Assembly (NCBI GenBank): GCA_017999195.1
Contig: JAGOBP010000341.1
Span: 1-5,097 of the forward strand
Direction: 5' to 3'
DNA length: 5,097 nt
From: Thermoflexales bacterium
Lineage (GTDB): Bacteria; Chloroflexota; Anaerolineae; Fen-1058
Shown: piece after piece, positions 1 through 5,022 of the stretch
Position numbering within the stretch: position 1 is the stretch's first letter
Layout: every line of letters begins with the position of its first letter
The notes under the pieces: model-generated
Database searches by the model: none
The model's input: only the letters and a program-made list of their open reading frames with translations
What the model was told of the DNA's origin: nothing
Made by a program: the position numbers and the translations under genes

Positions 1-111
1 CGCGGCGAAGCGGGCGCGAGGCAAGTGCCGCAAGATGTACCACTCGCGGTGTCGTATAATGTCGGCGGCACGGGCCAGACCTGCGACGTGCACGTTTTTG
101 AGCGAAAGTGA
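1..111 (+). CDS. thiolase / acetyl-CoA acetyltransferase-like protein, C-terminal end (partial)
   Basis: Only the last 36 codons are present, read in frame 1 and ending with TGA at 109-111. The peptide ends VSYNVGGTGQTCDVHVFERK. The N-[IV]-G-G-[TS]-G loop followed by a beta strand ending VHxFER is the usual carboxy end of SCP-x/lipid-transfer-type and archaeal-type thiolases, in which this loop takes the place of the CxGGG motif of classical thiolases. Such enzymes make or cleave a C-C bond in beta-ketoacyl-CoA or aldol-type acyl-CoA substrates. The next gene encodes a DUF35 protein, a known physical partner of this thiolase class, which supports the call. The catalytic Cys and the GHP region lie outside the window, so activity cannot be judged; a non-condensing Ltp-type aldolase is also possible. 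Confidence 0.75.
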   Translation, partial: RGEAGARQVPQDVPLAVSYNVGGTGQTCDVHVFERK

Positions 112-215
112 ACTGATCCACGAATTGACACGAATCTGCGCCGGTTGACCTGGACGGAATAGACGCAGTTGATCGCGCGGCTAACGCAGCGAATGAATTC
201 GCCCGCTGGTAGAGA

Positions 216-245
216 AAACACGTTAAAACGTGTTTCAACACGTTT
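216..245. repeat. two mutually exclusive 9-bp hairpins
   Basis: Bases 216-224 (AAACACGTT) pair perfectly with 227-235 (AACGTGTTT) across a 2-base loop. Bases 226-234 (AAACGTGTT) pair equally well with 237-245 (AACACGTTT). The shared middle segment can join only one partner at a time. Loops of 2 bases are tight for RNA, so end pairs would probably open. It sits at the centre of the larger palindrome and has no T-run after it, so it does not look like an intrinsic terminator. Confidence 0.6.
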
Positions 246-319
246 CGCCTATCAGCCATCGAATTCATTCGATGAGCGTTGGGCAGACAGCGAAGATTCG
301 TGCAGATTCGTGGATCGAT

Positions 320-323
320 AGGA
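320..323 (+). promoter_or_regulatory. ribosome binding site deciding the DUF35 start
   Basis: AGGA lies 9 bases before the ATG at 333 but only 3 bases before the ATG at 327, so the downstream ATG is favoured. It follows directly on the right outer arm (295-316) of the spacer palindrome. Confidence 0.45.
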
Positions 324-332
324 CTAATGAAC

Positions 333-755
333 ATGGCAAACAATTCGCGGCCCTTTACGGCCAATGCTTTCAATCAATATTTAACCGAACACAAATTGAT
401 GGGCACACGCTGCACGAAATGCGGCGGACTGTATCTGCCCCCGCGCGCGATTTGCCCGGCCTGCCACAGCGAACAACTTGAATGGATCGAGTTGAGCGGC
501 CAGGGCAAGTTGGCGGCGTTTTCGTCAGTCTTTATCGGCCCCAGCGCGATGAACGCCGAAGGCTACGATCGCAACAATCCGTACTGCGCGGGCATCGTGG
601 AACTGGCCGAAGGCGTGAAGATCAGCGCGCGCGTGCTGGGTCTGGACGCCAAGCATCCCACGAACATCGTCATCGGCACGCCGCTGACCGTGGAGTTTCT
701 CGATAAGGGCGAAGGCGAACAAAAGAAGACGGTGTTGGCGTTTAAGACTGCGTAA
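333..755 (+). CDS. DUF35 family zinc-ribbon / OB-fold protein (thiolase partner)
   Basis: A 140-residue protein. After a short N-terminal helix region (about 8-22) comes a rubredoxin-like zinc ribbon with Cys27-x2-Cys30 and Cys41-x2-Cys44, the second pair within the typical PPRxxCPxC context. Residues about 50-138 form the OB-fold part, including the PYCAGIVEL strand and the following ARVLG strand characteristic of the family. All four zinc cysteines are present. DUF35 proteins are non-enzymatic partners of SCP-x-type thiolases: they bridge thiolase and HMG-CoA synthase in archaea, and as the C-terminal domain of ChsH2 they bind the aldolase Ltp2 in mycobacterial sterol degradation. Here the gene lies just after a thiolase gene, as expected. 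In-frame starts at 279 (TTG) and 327 (ATG) exist; 333 is preferred for its spacing to AGGA and because 279 would add residues encoded by the repeat. Confidence 0.88.
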   Translation: MANNSRPFTANAFNQYLTEHKLMGTRCTKCGGLYLPPRAICPACHSEQLEWIELSGQGKLAAFSSVFIGPSAMNAEGYDRNNPYCAGIVELAEGVKISARVLGLDAKHPTNIVIGTPLTVEFLDKGEGEQKKTVLAFKTA

Positions 756-808
756 TCCGTACTGCGTACTGCGTAATAGGCGGCCTTTTACGCAGTACGC
801 ATTACGCA
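749..808. repeat. inverted repeat spanning the DUF35 stop codon and spacer
   Basis: Left arm 749-768 (TGCGTAATCCGTACTGCGTA) and right arm 789-808 (TACGCAGTACGCATTACGCA) are complementary at 19 of 20 positions. The 20-base loop contains another TGCGTAAT (770-777), which can pair with ATTACGCA (801-808) in place of the left arm. The left arm includes the last codons and the TAA (753-755) of the DUF35 gene. There is no T-run after the right arm, so a classical intrinsic terminator is unlikely. It may instead be a palindromic repeat family member that stabilises or segments the transcript. Confidence 0.8.
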
Positions 809-825
809 TCAGGTGTACTCAAATC

Positions 826-1632
826 ATGCCCAAAATTCAAGCCAACGGCATTGCCCTCTATTACGAGCAACACGGTTGGGATAAAGATGCGGACGTGGTG
901 GTGCTGTCCAACGGCGTGTTGATGAGCACGGCCAGTTGGGCGATGCAAGTGCCCGTGCTGGCGAAACATTATCGGGTGCTGGTGTATGACTGTCGCGGCA
1001 TGTGGCAGTCCGAGCATCCCGCCGGACCATACAGCATGGAGCAGCACGCCGATGATCTGGCCGCGCTGTTGGATGCGCTGCATATCGAGCGCGCACATAT
1101 CGCGGGCATTTCGTATGGCGGCGAAATCAGCCTGATTTTCGGCTATAAATATCCACAGCGGACACTCAGCGTGATCACCTCGTCGGCGGTGAGCCAGGTC
1201 GATCCGCTGTTGCGCGGCGTCATCGAGAGTTGGACGGCGGCCGCACGCGCCAAAGACCCGGAGTTGTTCTTCCAGATCACGTATCCCACCAACTTCTCGG
1301 AAGCATGGATCGCCGCGAATCAAGCCGCGCTCGATGGGGCGCGGGTGCGCTATCGGATACTGGACTTCGATGCGGTGCTTGAACTATTGCTCAGTTTCTC
1401 GCGCTTGAATATCACGTCCGAACTTAAGCACATCACTGCCCCTACCCTCGTCATCGTGGGCGAGCAGGACATCCTCAAGCCGCGCAAGTACGCGGAGATC
1501 ATCGCCCGCGAAGTGCCCAAGAGCGAATTCGTCGTCGTGCCCAACTCTGGGCATGCAGTATGTTGGGAACAGGCGGGGGTGTTTAATACGTTGTTGTTGG
1601 GCTTTCTGGCAAAGAACGCTGCCAAGAATTGA
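826..1632 (+). CDS. alpha/beta hydrolase (3-oxoadipate enol-lactonase-like)
   Basis: A 268-residue cytoplasmic alpha/beta-hydrolase-fold protein without signal peptide. The catalytic triad is visible: nucleophile elbow GISYGG with Ser96, Asp215 in VGEQDILKP, and His243 in NSGHAVCWE. The oxyanion region reads LSNGVLMS (27-34) rather than the more common HG motif, as in PcaD-like lactonases and some ring-cleavage hydrolases. The YDCRGMWQS stretch (54-62) matches the usual strand-4 DxRGxGxS motif with Trp in place of Gly. Length is typical (about 260-280). Fold-level sequence cannot fix the substrate: lactone, C-C bond, ester or thioester hydrolysis are all possible. The place between thiolase/DUF35 and acyl-CoA synthetase genes suggests a step in the same catabolic route. 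The ATG start has only a weak, distant AGG (811-813) upstream. Confidence 0.87.
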   Translation: MPKIQANGIALYYEQHGWDKDADVVVLSNGVLMSTASWAMQVPVLAKHYRVLVYDCRGMWQSEHPAGPYSMEQHADDLAALLDALHIERAHIAGISYGGEISLIFGYKYPQRTLSVITSSAVSQVDPLLRGVIESWTAAARAKDPELFFQITYPTNFSEAWIAANQAALDGARVRYRILDFDAVLELLLSFSRLNITSELKHITAPTLVIVGEQDILKPRKYAEIIAREVPKSEFVVVPNSGHAVCWEQAGVFNTLLLGFLAKNAAKN

Positions 1633-1645
1633 TCTGCGCTAATTT

Positions 1646-1701
1646 CACGTGTTGCGTGGTGCGTGCTTCGTGTAGGCTCTTCACGCACCACGTAACACGT
1701 A
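1646..1701. repeat. inverted repeat between hydrolase and acyl-CoA synthetase genes
   Basis: Left arm 1646-1665 (CACGTGTTGCGTGGTGCGTG) and right arm 1682-1701 (CACGCACCACGTAACACGTA) match at 18 of 20 positions, and one mismatch would be a G-U pair in RNA. The loop is 16 bases. The right arm ends 4 bases before the GGAG ribosome binding site of the synthetase gene. No T-run follows. The 12-mer TCACGCACCACG at 1681-1692 recurs exactly at 3257-3268. Confidence 0.8.
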
Positions 1702-1705
1702 CCAC

Positions 1706-1709
1706 GGAG
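1706..1709 (+). promoter_or_regulatory. ribosome binding site deciding the synthetase start
   Basis: GGAG lies 5 bases before the ATG at 1715. The alternative in-frame GTG at 1709 overlaps the GGAG itself, so it is unlikely to be the start. Confidence 0.6.
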
Positions 1710-1714
1710 TGAAA

Positions 1715-3235
1715 ATGTACACCTTCGATTGGCTGGCCAAACAGGCTGAATTGCGTGCCGATAAAGTCGCCCTGGTCGATGCCGCGACCAATCGGCGCTA
1801 CACCTACGCCGAGTTTCATCTGCGCGCGAGCCGCTTTGCCGAATTCCTGCGCGATGAGTGGAAGGTGCAGCCCGGTGATCGCGTCGCGCTGATCGCGCAC
1901 AATTCGTCCGATTATTTCGAGATGCTGTACGGTTGCGCGAAGATCGGCGCGATTCTGGTCTGCATGAACTGGCGACTGGCCGTGCCCGAACTCGAATTCA
2001 TCATGCGCGATTCGACGCCGGTCGCCTTGATCTATGATGCGCCCTTCGCGGAATCCGCCCGGGCTTTGAAGCAGAATTTGAATCTAGCGCGCGTGATGAC
2101 GTTGGCGAAAGACGCGCCAGAAGGCGAATGGGCGTATGAAGCCACGCTGGCGCAAGCCTCGGGCAAGGCCATCGTGATGCCGCCGCGCAGTTACAACGAC
2201 GTGTGGCACATCCTGTACACGGCGGGCACGACGGGTCGATCGAAGGGTGTGCTGCAAACATTCGGCATGGTGTTTTACAACGCGCTCAACATCGGCCTGC
2301 CGATCGATCTCACGTCGAACGATGTGACGTTGAATCTGTTGCCGTGCTTCCACACGGGCGGCCTGAACATGTACGCCAATCCCACGTTCCATGTGGGCGG
2401 CACGGCCATCATTCAACGGACGTTCGAGCCGGAAGAGACGTTCCGTTTATTGGCGAATGAAGCCACCGCGTTCTTCGGCGTGCCCGCGGTCTATCTGTTC
2501 TTGAGCCAACATCCGAAGTTTGCCGAGACGGATTTTTCGCGCATGCGATCATGGGCCTGTGGCGGATCACCGATTCCGACCAGTCTGCTCGAACTCTATC
2601 AAAAACACGGCATTTTCATTCAGTTTGGCTTTGGCATGACGGAAACCGGCCCGACCGTTTTTCTCATCGATAAAGAGCATGTCGTCAGCAAGATCGGCTC
2701 GGTGGGCAAGCCGCAATTGCATGTCGAAGTGCGCATCGCCGATCACGCAAGCAAAGACGTGCCCGTGGGCGAACGCGGCGAGTTGCTGATCAAAGGCCCT
2801 GGCGTCACGCCCGGTTACTGGCAACTACCCGATGTGACCGCGCAGACGATCGAGGACGGTTGGCTGCATTCCGGCGACGTGGCCGTGCGCGATGAAGACG
2901 GCTACTACTACATCGTCGATCGCTGGAAGGATATGTACATCAGCGGCGGCGAGAATGTGTATCCCGCCGAAGTCGAGAACGTGATCTATCAACTGCCGCA
3001 GATCGGCGAAGTGGCCGTGATCGGCGTGGCCGATGAGAAGTGGGGCGAAGTGGGCAAAGCCATCGTCGTGCTCAAGCCCGATCAACCTCTCAGCGAAGCG
3101 GACATCATCGACCACTGCCGCGCCAAGTTGGGCCGCTATAAAGTGCCGAAGTCAGTAGCCTTCATCGATAAGTTGCCGCGCAATCCGGCGGGCAAGGTTG
3201 TGAAGCATGAGTTGCGAGCGAAGTTTGGCGCGTAG
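1715..3235 (+). CDS. AMP-forming acyl-CoA synthetase (fatty-acyl/aryl-CoA ligase family)
   Basis: A 506-residue member of the ANL adenylating superfamily, which activates a carboxylic acid with ATP and joins it to CoA. The core motifs are present in order: P-loop YTAGTTGRSKG (168-178), FGMTE (306-310), HSGDV (385-389), the hinge DRWKDMYISGGENVYP starting at 402, and the C-terminal catalytic Lys494 in NPAGK. The N-terminal domain covers about 1-400 and the mobile C-terminal domain the rest. The P-loop reads TAGTTGRSKG instead of the usual TSGTTGxPKG, a mild departure that keeps the Thr/Gly/Lys positions. Full length for the family. It is the likely entry step of the pathway. The acid (medium/long chain, aryl or sterol side chain) cannot be told from motifs alone. 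A carrier-protein ligase is less likely as no PKS/NRPS genes are near. Confidence 0.93.
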   Translation: MYTFDWLAKQAELRADKVALVDAATNRRYTYAEFHLRASRFAEFLRDEWKVQPGDRVALIAHNSSDYFEMLYGCAKIGAILVCMNWRLAVPELEFIMRDSTPVALIYDAPFAESARALKQNLNLARVMTLAKDAPEGEWAYEATLAQASGKAIVMPPRSYNDVWHILYTAGTTGRSKGVLQTFGMVFYNALNIGLPIDLTSNDVTLNLLPCFHTGGLNMYANPTFHVGGTAIIQRTFEPEETFRLLANEATAFFGVPAVYLFLSQHPKFAETDFSRMRSWACGGSPIPTSLLELYQKHGIFIQFGFGMTETGPTVFLIDKEHVVSKIGSVGKPQLHVEVRIADHASKDVPVGERGELLIKGPGVTPGYWQLPDVTAQTIEDGWLHSGDVAVRDEDGYYYIVDRWKDMYISGGENVYPAEVENVIYQLPQIGEVAVIGVADEKWGEVGKAIVVLKPDQPLSEADIIDHCRAKLGRYKVPKSVAFIDKLPRNPAGKVVKHELRAKFGA

Positions 3236-3281
3236 TGCGTGTTTCGTGACGATTCTTCACGCACCACGCATCACGCAACAC
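3236..3281. repeat. inverted repeat between synthetase and MaoC genes, with two possible right arms
   Basis: Left arm 3236-3249 (TGCGTGTTTCGTGA) begins just after the synthetase stop codon and pairs with 3257-3270 (TCACGCACCACGCA) at 12 of 14 positions across a 7-base loop. Part of it (3239-3249) can also pair with 3271-3281 (TCACGCAACAC) at 10 of 11 positions. The right side contains the same 12-mer TCACGCACCACG as the preceding spacer (1681-1692), showing that both belong to one repeat family. The GGTGA that may serve as ribosome binding site for the next gene (3282-3286) directly follows the second right arm. Confidence 0.7.
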
Positions 3282-3290
3282 GGTGACCTT

Positions 3291-3683
3291 ATGCACATTG
3301 GACAAACGTTTACCACTACTCGCACGTTTACTCAAGACGACTTCAACCGCTTCGCGGCGTTGAGCGGCGACGATAACCCCATCCACGTCGATCCGGAATT
3401 TTCGGCGCGGACGAAGTTTGGGCGCACCGTGGCACACGGGATGTTGTTGTACGGCACGATCTGCGGTGCGGTGAGTGCGCATTTTCCGGGCGCGCAGCAA
3501 CTGGAACAGGAGTTGCGTTTCCCCAGCCCCACGTACACCGATGAAGCGATTACGATTCAACTGATAGTGAAGGATGTGAACGACGCCGAAAGCACGGCCC
3601 GCATCGAGGCGACGATCTTGCGGCCGACGGGCCAAGTGACGTGCGAAGGCACGATGGTGGTTCGATTTGCCAAAGCGTCCTGA
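3291..3683 (+). CDS. MaoC-like (R)-specific enoyl-CoA hydratase
   Basis: A 130-residue single-hotdog MaoC/PhaJ-type protein. The hydratase signature is complete: FAALSGDDNPIHVDPEF (21-37) followed by FGRTVAHGMLLYG (43-55), with the expected catalytic dyad Asp27 and His32. Such enzymes add water to trans-2-enoyl-CoA to give (R)-3-hydroxyacyl-CoA and usually act as dimers in the cytoplasm. The ATG at 3291 is chosen because the protein then begins at the usual family position (MHIGQTFTTTRTFT); an in-frame start at 3207 would run back through the synthetase gene and the repeat. The strand normally reading VGDxI reads TDEAIT (83-88), a feature shared with the second MaoC-like protein encoded at 4588. 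Ribosome binding is weak (GGTGA, 4 bases upstream). The stop codon lies inside a repeat that continues into the spacer. Confidence 0.92.
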   Translation: MHIGQTFTTTRTFTQDDFNRFAALSGDDNPIHVDPEFSARTKFGRTVAHGMLLYGTICGAVSAHFPGAQQLEQELRFPSPTYTDEAITIQLIVKDVNDAESTARIEATILRPTGQVTCEGTMVVRFAKAS

Positions 3684-3807
3684 GCGAAGCATAGTGAAGT
3701 CGAAGGACGCCCGTCGCGCAGTCGAAGGATGCGAATGGGGCCAGTTTTCTCGGTTGATCCGCCCCTTCGACTCTATGCCGCGATGCTGCTGCGGCATTCC
3801 GCTCAGG
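3675..3807. repeat. compound CCTGAGCG/GTCGAAGG inverted repeat
   Basis: This repeat fills most of the 155-base spacer before the crotonase gene and starts within the MaoC 3' end. GCGTCCT (3675-3681) pairs with AGGACGC (3704-3710), enclosing the MaoC TGA (3681-3683). On a larger scale CCTGAGCG (3679-3686) is inverted at 3800-3807 and GTCGAAGG (3699-3706) at 3764-3771, so the whole is an inverted pair of one unit. A third AGTCGAAGGA lies near 3720-3729. Inside the right unit ATGCCGC (3775-3781) and GCGGCAT (3791-3797) form a perfect 7-bp stem. Units with CCTGAGCG...GTCGAAGG ends are, to my knowledge, widespread intergenic repeats in several bacterial phyla including Chloroflexota. Confidence 0.8.
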
Positions 3808-3838
3808 GTGCTTTCTACCTGACTGATAAAGATAGACC

Positions 3839-4588
3839 ATGTCACTTGTCCTGATCGAACAGACCGATTCCATCGCGACGCTTACGCTCAATCGGCCAGA
3901 GCGACACAACAGTCTGACACCTGAACTGTTGAATGATTTCCTGCTGGCGCTGTACGATGTGGCGAATGCCCGCGCCTTGATCTTACGTGCCAACGGTCGA
4001 TCATTTTCAACGGGCGGCGATGTGCGCGCCTTCTATGATCATCGCGCTGACGCCGCAACTTACGCCCGCGAAATCGTGGGGCTGTTGAATCAGACTATCG
4101 AGGCGCTGTTGAAATTCCCCGCGCCGACCATCGCCGCAGTGAACGGCCTCGTTACGGGCGGATCGATCGGGCTGGTGCTAGCGTGCGACCTAATAATCGT
4201 ATCGCCGCAAGCGAGTTTCACGCCCTATTACAATGTGGTGGGCTTCAGTCCCGATGGCGGTTGGACGGCATTGTTGCCCAGCGTAATCGGCTATGCCAAA
4301 GCGGCGGAATCATTGCTGACCAATGCGACCATCTCCGCGCAGCAGGCTGTGGAGTGGGGACTGGCTAATCGAGCCGTGGAGGCCGATCGGGTGTATGATG
4401 AAGCGCAAGCCGCCGCCGAATCAATCGTCCCAATGAAAATCAACAGTGTGCGGCGATCAATCCAACTATTGCGCGATCACAAGCTGGCGGCGATGCCGCA
4501 ATTGCAGGCTGAATTGCAGCAATTTGTCGAGCAGATTGTGACGCCGGAAGCGCAAAACGGGATGCGCGAATTTTTGAAGGAGTCGTGA
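3839..4588 (+). CDS. enoyl-CoA hydratase/isomerase (crotonase) family protein, isomerase-like active site
   Basis: A 249-residue crotonase-fold protein. The family start (LTLNRPERHNSL, 15-26), the first oxyanion-hole segment SFSTGGDV (55-62) and the second, VNGLVTGGSIGLVLACD (101-117), are clear, so acyl-CoA binding is expected. The two glutamates that act in classical hydratases are not there: the first site reads GGSIGL, with Gly111 where GGGCEL has Glu, and the second reads TPYYNVVGF without Glu. Instead Asp139 stands in FSPDGGW, the place used by PaaG-type isomerases and relatives. Double-bond isomerisation, or another crotonase reaction, is therefore more likely than simple hydration. 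No good ribosome binding site precedes the ATG, but the start fits the family. The TGA overlaps the next ATG by one base, so the two proteins are probably translationally coupled. Confidence 0.9.
   Translation: MSLVLIEQTDSIATLTLNRPERHNSLTPELLNDFLLALYDVANARALILRANGRSFSTGGDVRAFYDHRADAATYAREIVGLLNQTIEALLKFPAPTIAAVNGLVTGGSIGLVLACDLIIVSPQASFTPYYNVVGFSPDGGWTALLPSVIGYAKAAESLLTNATISAQQAVEWGLANRAVEADRVYDEAQAAAESIVPMKINSVRRSIQLLRDHKLAAMPQLQAELQQFVEQIVTPEAQNGMREFLKES
4577..4582 (+). promoter_or_regulatory. ribosome binding site inside the crotonase 3' end
   Basis: AAGGAG lies 5 bases before the ATG at 4588. It favours this start over the in-frame GTG at 4585, which would leave only 2 bases of spacing. 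Confidence 0.75.
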
Positions 4589-4956
4589 TGAAGGGTTTAA
4601 GTGTAGATCAAAGCGCGTCGCTGACGCGCACCTTCACGGCGGCGGATGTGGCCGAGTATCGCGCCTTGACGGGCGATGCACAGTTGCCGGACAGTGTGCC
4701 CGGTCCGGTCTTGGGCGGCTTGCTGTCGTGTCTGTTGGGGACGCAGCTGCCCGGTCGGGGCACCAATTGGCTGAAGCAAAGCTATCGCTGGCTGGTGCCT
4801 GCGCCCATTGACGAAGCGATCACCGTAACGGCGACGATCACGAAGCTGCGACCGGACAAGTATCTGGTGAACCTGCATGATGTGTTTGCCACGGCTTCAG
4901 GCGTGATCGTTGGTGAAGGCGAAACGCTGGTGGGCGTGAGTGATTTGCAGGTGTAA
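4588..4956 (+). CDS. shortened MaoC-like hotdog protein lacking the catalytic His segment
   Basis: A 122-residue protein that follows the MaoC pattern: TRTFTAADVAEYRALTGD (13-30), then GGLLSCLLGTQLPGRGT (43-59), SYRWLVPAPIDEAIT (65-79) and a C-terminal strand region ending GEGETLVGV. The segment between GD and the GML-type helix, where active enzymes have NPIHxD and AxxTxFG, is about 14 residues shorter. Asp30 remains at the catalytic Asp position, but there is no His. The rest is well kept and the frame is open, so this looks like a stable, non-catalytic or altered paralogue, not a decaying gene. It shares the unusual DEAIT strand with the MaoC at 3291. It may be the partner subunit of that enzyme, as in MaoC heteromers with one inactive subunit, or an acyl-CoA-binding protein. 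The partner role is inference. It overlaps the crotonase gene by one base (TGATG). Confidence 0.75.
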   Translation: MKGLSVDQSASLTRTFTAADVAEYRALTGDAQLPDSVPGPVLGGLLSCLLGTQLPGRGTNWLKQSYRWLVPAPIDEAITVTATITKLRPDKYLVNLHDVFATASGVIVGEGETLVGVSDLQV

Positions 4957-5022
4957 CTGTCGTGTAACCGTAAGATGTTAGTCTGGCCGATGTCCCGTAT
5001 TTTCACCCCAGGAGGAAGAACT
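4957..5022. other. short spacer before the lipoprotein gene
   Basis: These 66 bases contain a strong ribosome binding site at the end, but I see no hairpin with a T-run and no promoter with good boxes and spacing. This is the only junction between complete genes or gene ends in the window, apart from the overlapping one, where I find no inverted repeat. Confidence 0.4.
5010..5015 (+). promoter_or_regulatory. strong ribosome binding site of the lipoprotein gene
   Basis: AGGAGG stands 7 bases before the GTG at 5023, the best Shine-Dalgarno sequence in the window. It supports the GTG start of the following partial gene and suggests high translation. Confidence 0.8.

Larger units (their letters stand above)
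112..326. repeat. spacer made of nested inverted repeats (MITE/REP-like)
   Basis: The spacer between the thiolase and the DUF35 gene is largely a set of nested inverted repeats. Outer arms 115-136 and 295-316 match at 19 of 22 positions, and each contains a short word twice (CACGAAT at 119-125 and 129-135; GATTCGTG at 295-302 and 305-312). Middle arms 190-201 and 260-271 are perfect 12-mers (CGAATGAATTCG against CGAATTCATTCG), with weaker pairing beyond on both sides (183-187 with 276-280; 205-212 with 249-256). The centre, 216-245, carries three overlapping copies of an AACACGTT-type word. I see no transposase and no convincing promoter in it. A non-autonomous palindromic element or an RNA-level structure are both possible. 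Confidence 0.75.

Noticed and set aside
54..59. Perfect TATAAT, resembling a -10 promoter box
   Set aside because: It lies in the coding frame of the thiolase end (Tyr-Asn codons of the conserved YNVGG motif) and has no suitable -35 box at normal spacing.
125..130. Perfect TTGACA in the spacer before the DUF35 gene, resembling a -35 box
   Set aside because: No -10-like sequence occurs 16-18 bases downstream, and the bases belong to the left arm of the palindrome.
115..316. CRISPR array from the repeated CACGAAT/GATTCGTG words
   Set aside because: The words are short, inverted and not regularly spaced; there are no direct repeats with unique spacers.
802..1323. Minus-strand open frame of 173 codons
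   Set aside because: It is antisense to the hydrolase gene, which has a complete catalytic triad; the product shows no recognisable domain.
749..1701. Spacer hairpins as intrinsic terminators
   Set aside because: Neither stem is followed by a T-run, and the genes on both sides look like one functional unit.
3162..3845. Long minus-strand open frame of 227 codons
   Set aside because: It runs antisense to the synthetase end and the MaoC gene, crosses repeats, and its Arg/His-rich product resembles no family; it is a shadow of GC-rich coding on the other strand.
4945..4976. TTGCAG and TAAGAT as promoter of the lipoprotein gene
   Set aside because: The spacing is 20 bases, too long, and the first box matches poorly; a promoter here is possible but not supported.
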